A program made the position numbers and the translations under genes. From assembly GCA_038235275.1 (NCBI GenBank), contig JBBSUC010000003.1, positions 62,001-126,000 of the forward strand: a stretch of DNA of 64,000 nucleotides, written 5' to 3'. Below, one piece after another: positions 60,921-64,000 of this stretch. How positions within the stretch are numbered: position 1 is the stretch's first letter; every line of letters starts with the position of its first letter. Under the pieces are notes generated by a model. The model saw only the letters and a program-made list of their open reading frames with translations, searched no databases and was not told where the DNA came from. The DNA comes from Persicitalea sp038235275. Its GTDB lineage: Bacteria; Bacteroidota; Bacteroidia; Cytophagales; Spirosomataceae.

Positions 60921-63308
60921 TTAGGAATTAGATTTCATCGCTCGCCACACCCTTTCCCCGGTCAGCGGCATAGTTATATCCCTGACTTTATGGCCTCCGC
61001 TCCACAGCGCGTCAATGACGGCATTGACCACGGCTGGCGTGGAACCAATGGTACCAGCCTCGCCTGCGCCCTTGACGCCCAGCGGATTGTGTGGACAGGG
61101 CGTTTCCTGCCGATCAAGCTCGAACATGGGCAGGTCGTCGGCGCGGGGCATGGCGTAATCCATGTAGGAGCCGTTGACGAGTTGGCCGTTTTCATCGTAA
61201 ATCGCCCCTTCCAGCAGCGCTTGCCCGATACCCTGCGCTAAGCCGCCGTGAATTTGTCCATCCACAATCATGGGGTTAATGACGTTGCCCACGTCGTCCA
61301 CCGCGATAAACCTCTGGAGTTTCACTTTGCCCGTTTCCTTGTCCACCTCCACCACTGCGATGTGGCAACCGAATGGATAGGTGAAATTAGTCGGGTCGTA
61401 GAAGCTGGCGAAATCCAGGCCGGGTTCCAGTCCCTGGGGATAGACGTGCGGCACATAGGCGGTCAGGGCCACATCGCCAAAACTGATCGACTTATCGGTG
61501 CCTTTCACCGTCCATTTTCCTTCGGCAAATTCAAGATCGTCCGCCGCGCATTCCAGCTTATGGGCGGCGATTTTTGCGCCTTTTTCCAATACCTTATCAA
61601 TACTCTTCATAATGGCCGAGCCACCCACCGCCAGACTGCGCGAGCCGTAGGTTCCCATGCCGAAGGCCACCGCGTCGGAGTCGCCGTGGACAATGTCCAC
61701 GTCCTCCATCGGGATACCGAATTTATCAGCCACAATTTGGGCGAAAGTTGTTTCGTGGCCCTGTCCGTGCGAGTGCGAGCCCGAAAAGACGCTCACCTTG
61801 CCCGTGGGCTGCACCCGCACCTGCGCCGACTCGTAGAGGCCCGCCCGCGCGCCCAGCGAACCCACCACCGCCGAGGGCGCAATACCGCAGGCTTCGATGT
61901 AGGTCGAGAAACCCACGCCCAGCAATTTGCCGTTTTGGGCGGCTTCCTGCTGCATTTTTCTGAACTTTTTGTAATCCAGCATCTTCATGGCCTTGTCCAC
62001 CACGCCGTGGTAGTCGCCCGAGTCATATTGCAAAGCCACCTGGGTTTGGTAGCCGGGCTGTTCCACGCCGTCGAAAGCGGGAATGAAATTCTGTCTGCGG
62101 AGCTCAATGGGATCCCTGCCCATTTCCAGCGCGGATAAATCCATGAGCCGCTCCAGCAAATAAGTCGCCTCGGGGCGTCCCGCGCCGCGATAGGCGTCCA
62201 CGGCCACGGTATGGGTGAACACGCCGCAGAGGTCGATGTGAATTTTGGGCGTCGTGTAAAGTCCCTGCAACAGCGTGCCGTGCAGGTAGGTCGGCACCGC
62301 CGGGCCAAAGGTGGAAAGGTAGGCACCCAGGTTAACGTAGGTCTTGATACGCAATGCCTTAATATTCCCCTCGCCATCGAAGCCCATTTCAGCCTTACTC
62401 ACGTGGTCGCGGCCGTGGGCGTCCATCATGAAGGCTTCGGAGCGGGTTTCGGTCCACTTAATAGGCCGCTTAATTTGCTGCGAAGCCCAGGTGACGAGGG
62501 CTTCTTCGGTGTAGTGGGGAATCTTGGAACCAAATCCACCGCCCACGTCCGGGCCGAGAACTCGGACTTTATGCTCGGGCAAGCCCAGCACGAAGGCGCA
62601 CATCAACAACCGGATCAGGTGCGGGTTTTGGGTGGAGGTGTAGAGGGTGTATTTGTCGCTTGCCTCATCGTAGTGGCCAATGTAGGAGCGCGGCTCGATG
62701 GCGTTAGGAATCATGCGCTGGTTCACGAATTCCAGCATCGTGACGTGGGCCGAGGCGTCGATGGCGGCATTCACCTCGTCGAGTGGACTGCCCAGTTCCC
62801 AGTCGAAGGCCAGGTTGCCGCGGGCATCGTCATGGACGAGCGGGGCTCCTTCCTGCGCGGCTTTGAAGGGATCAGTAACAGCCTCCAAATCATCCCATTC
62901 CACTTCCACTGCTTCGGCAGCGTCCACGGCTTGGGCGTAGGTTTCGGCGATAACTACCGCTACTGGGTCGCCGATGTGTTTGGCCGTGCTGCCCGTCGCG
63001 ATCAGCAGCGGGTGCGGCGGCTCTTTCATGGTATCGCCGTTCTTGAAATTGACCTGCCAGCCCGTGGGAACGCCCACGATGCCCGTTTCTTTGATGTCGT
63101 CACCCGTGAAAATGGCCACCACGCCGGGCATTTCGAGGGCAGCATCGGTGTCGATGCTCGTCACCCGCGCGTGGGCGTAGGGGCTGCGGACGAAGGAAGC
63201 GTGGGTCATGCCCACCAATTTAATATCGTCGGTATAGCGGCCTTTTCCGGTAATGAAGCGCTTGTCCTCGACCCGCTTCACGGATTTGCCGATGTATTTG
63301 TTGCTCAT
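60921..63308 (-). CDS. Molybdopterin-binding large subunit, CoxL-like form II
   Basis: 795 residues of the xanthine oxidase/aerobic CO dehydrogenase large-subunit family. It shows VLGPDVGGGFGSK (256-260), the active-site loop AYRGAGR (372-378) and the catalytic Glu750 in VKGAGEAG. True (form I) CO dehydrogenases have AYxCSFR with a copper-binding cysteine; that cysteine is absent here. So despite the cox-like gene set the substrate is more likely an aldehyde, purine or other N-heterocycle. CO oxidation is not supported. Confidence 0.93.
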   Translation of the reverse strand: MSNKYIGKSVKRVEDKRFITGKGRYTDDIKLVGMTHASFVRSPYAHARVTSIDTDAALEMPGVVAIFTGDDIKETGIVGVPTGWQVNFKNGDTMKEPPHPLLIATGSTAKHIGDPVAVVIAETYAQAVDAAEAVEVEWDDLEAVTDPFKAAQEGAPLVHDDARGNLAFDWELGSPLDEVNAAIDASAHVTMLEFVNQRMIPNAIEPRSYIGHYDEASDKYTLYTSTQNPHLIRLLMCAFVLGLPEHKVRVLGPDVGGGFGSKIPHYTEEALVTWASQQIKRPIKWTETRSEAFMMDAHGRDHVSKAEMGFDGEGNIKALRIKTYVNLGAYLSTFGPAVPTYLHGTLLQGLYTTPKIHIDLCGVFTHTVAVDAYRGAGRPEATYLLERLMDLSALEMGRDPIELRRQNFIPAFDGVEQPGYQTQVALQYDSGDYHGVVDKAMKMLDYKKFRKMQQEAAQNGKLLGVGFSTYIEACGIAPSAVVGSLGARAGLYESAQVRVQPTGKVSVFSGSHSHGQGHETTFAQIVADKFGIPMEDVDIVHGDSDAVAFGMGTYGSRSLAVGGSAIMKSIDKVLEKGAKIAAHKLECAADDLEFAEGKWTVKGTDKSISFGDVALTAYVPHVYPQGLEPGLDFASFYDPTNFTYPFGCHIAVVEVDKETGKVKLQRFIAVDDVGNVINPMIVDGQIHGGLAQGIGQALLEGAIYDENGQLVNGSYMDYAMPRADDLPMFELDRQETPCPHNPLGVKGAGEAGTIGSTPAVVNAVIDALWSGGHKVRDITMPLTGERVWRAMKSNS

Positions 63309-63322
63309 AGGTGTCTAATTTT

Positions 63323-63387
63323 GAATTAGTGAATATTGTTCGGTGTCGGCGATTAGTGAATAATTTTATTCCAACATTCACTAATTC
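63323..63387. repeat. Inverted repeat between large and iron-sulfur subunit genes
   Basis: Arms 63323-63338 and 63372-63387 are inverted copies matching at 15 of 16 positions (GAATTAGTGAAT core), with another copy of the word in the loop. The right arm contains the stop codon of the iron-sulfur subunit (63381-63383). Same word family as 60001-60085 and related to 44018-44079. Confidence 0.85.
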
Positions 63388-63857
63388 GCTGATTCACTCA
63401 TTGCTTTGGCCGCCCATTGCACGCTGCGCACAATGTTATGGTAGCCCGTGCAGCGACAGAAGTTGCCCTCGAGACCGTGGCGGATATCTGCTTCGGTGGG
63501 GTTGGGATTTTGGTTGAGCAAGTCCACGGCGGCCATAATCATGCCGGTAGTGCAGAAACCACACTGTAAGCCGTGGCACTCCTTGAAGCCCTGTTGCACG
63601 GGGTGCAATTCGCCGTTTTTGGCCAGACCTTCGATAGTGGTGATTTCGCTGCCATCGGCCTGTACAGCCAGAATCGAGCAGGATTTGACGGCCATGCCGT
63701 CGATGTGCACCGTGCACGAACCGCAACTGCTGGTGTCGCAACCGATGTGGGTACCCGTTAGGTTGAGCTGGTCACGCAGGTAGTGGGCCAGTAACGTGCG
63801 TGGCTCTACGTCGTGCGCCTGGGCTTTGCCATTGACTTTTAAAGCGATTTTCATCAT
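63381..63857 (-). CDS. Molybdenum hydroxylase 2Fe-2S (small) subunit, CoxS-like
   Basis: 158 residues. Plant-type ferredoxin cluster cysteines Cys40, Cys45, Cys48 and Cys60; second cluster Cys99, Cys102, Cys134 and Cys136 (LQCGFCTTGM, GNFCRCTGY). Passes electrons from the molybdenum centre to the FAD subunit. The final SESAN and stop codon are formed by an intergenic repeat. It is followed by the large subunit after 72 nt. Confidence 0.96.
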   Translation of the reverse strand: MMKIALKVNGKAQAHDVEPRTLLAHYLRDQLNLTGTHIGCDTSSCGSCTVHIDGMAVKSCSILAVQADGSEITTIEGLAKNGELHPVQQGFKECHGLQCGFCTTGMIMAAVDLLNQNPNPTEADIRHGLEGNFCRCTGYHNIVRSVQWAAKAMSESAN

Positions 63858-63891
63858 ATTTATTTAGGTAAAAGCGGGATCCCCGCAGCGG

Positions 63892-64000
63892 TCAAGGGTT
63901 TACGGATAACTCTTCTATTTCCTGCTCAAAATTTTCAAAAAACTGTTTAGTTAACGAATTGGCGACGCCGCTCATGACACGGTTGCCTGTACGCGCCAAC
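63892..64000 (-). CDS. CoxG/SRPBCC family protein, C-terminus only (partial)
   Basis: The last 35 residues before a TGA at 63892-63894 read LARTGNRVMSGVANSLTKQF and onward to an acidic FENFEQEIEEL tail. The NRVMSGVANSLTKQFFENF segment matches the C-terminus of CoxG (SRPBCC domain) proteins, which accompany CoxS/L/M operons. The start lies outside the window. It ends 35 nt before the iron-sulfur subunit gene. Confidence 0.75.
   Translation of the reverse strand, partial: LARTGNRVMSGVANSLTKQFFENFEQEIEELSVNP

Noticed and set aside
60921..63308. Calling the large subunit a true CO dehydrogenase
   Set aside because: The active-site loop is AYRGAGR; the copper-binding cysteine of form I enzymes is absent.
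62211..63329. Long open frame opposite the molybdenum large subunit gene (372 codons)
   Set aside because: Antisense shadow of a complete, conserved gene.

Overview
The window looks like chromosomal DNA of a moderately GC-rich member of Bacteroidota, most likely order Cytophagales (Spirosomataceae-like). The pointers are two SusC/SusD pairs, an ECF sigma/FecR pair, the Bacteroidota promoter signature (TTG, 19-20 nt, TAnnTTTG), a DUF2795 protein and a CrtZ-type carotenoid hydroxylase. The genus is inference. I found no rRNA, CRISPR array, prophage or intact insertion sequence; one initiator tRNA is present.

Left part (1-17 kb). A partial ABC-F ATPase is followed by a leucine operon on the minus strand (leuC, leuD, a LeuA/CimA-family synthase, leuB). 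Just upstream of leuC lies a decayed nucleotidyltransferase/HEPN (MntA/HepT-like) remnant. Then come a BadF-type sugar kinase coupled to a small cytochrome b5-like protein, a lipoprotein, thiL, a mannose-1-phosphate guanylyltransferase, a DUF3089 hydrolase, a stand-alone TonB-dependent receptor with an odd Ala/Gln/Val-rich insertion, and an S9 peptidase.

Middle (17-38 kb). After dsbD come two back-to-back SusCD loci under different control. The first (minus strand) is a surface-signalling locus: ECF sigma factor, FecR anti-sigma, SusC with an N-terminal STN domain, SusD, a Tat-exported calcineurin-type phosphoesterase and an endonuclease/exonuclease/phosphatase lipoprotein. This suggests uptake of a phosphate-ester substrate. 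The second (plus strand) is SusC, SusD and a fused agarase-like glycosidase/acetylesterase, with a divergent LacI regulator. A near-perfect palindrome covers the -33 element of its promoter.

Right part (38-57 kb). Mostly housekeeping and metabolic genes: an AlbA_2 protein, crtZ, cutC, ruvB, a NUDIX hydrolase, der, era, tRNA-fMet, a GH16-like enzyme, a phenylalanine/tyrosine catabolic group (phhA, a MarR regulator, fahA), a methyltransferase, a ThuA-domain protein, gmhA, an SGNH lipoprotein, an orphan histidine kinase, a DksA/TraR protein without a full zinc site, a polytopic membrane protein and katG.

End (57-64 kb). A molybdenum-hydroxylase operon on the minus strand: the C-terminus of CoxG, then small (2Fe-2S), large (molybdopterin, form II motif AYRGAGR), medium (FAD), MoxR/CoxD, an unknown exported protein, and CoxE.

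The most striking unexplained structure is intergenic. Many spacers contain short word-like imperfect repeats from several distinct families. They usually face each other as inverted arms, including inside operons, and sometimes supply the stop codon of the upstream gene.
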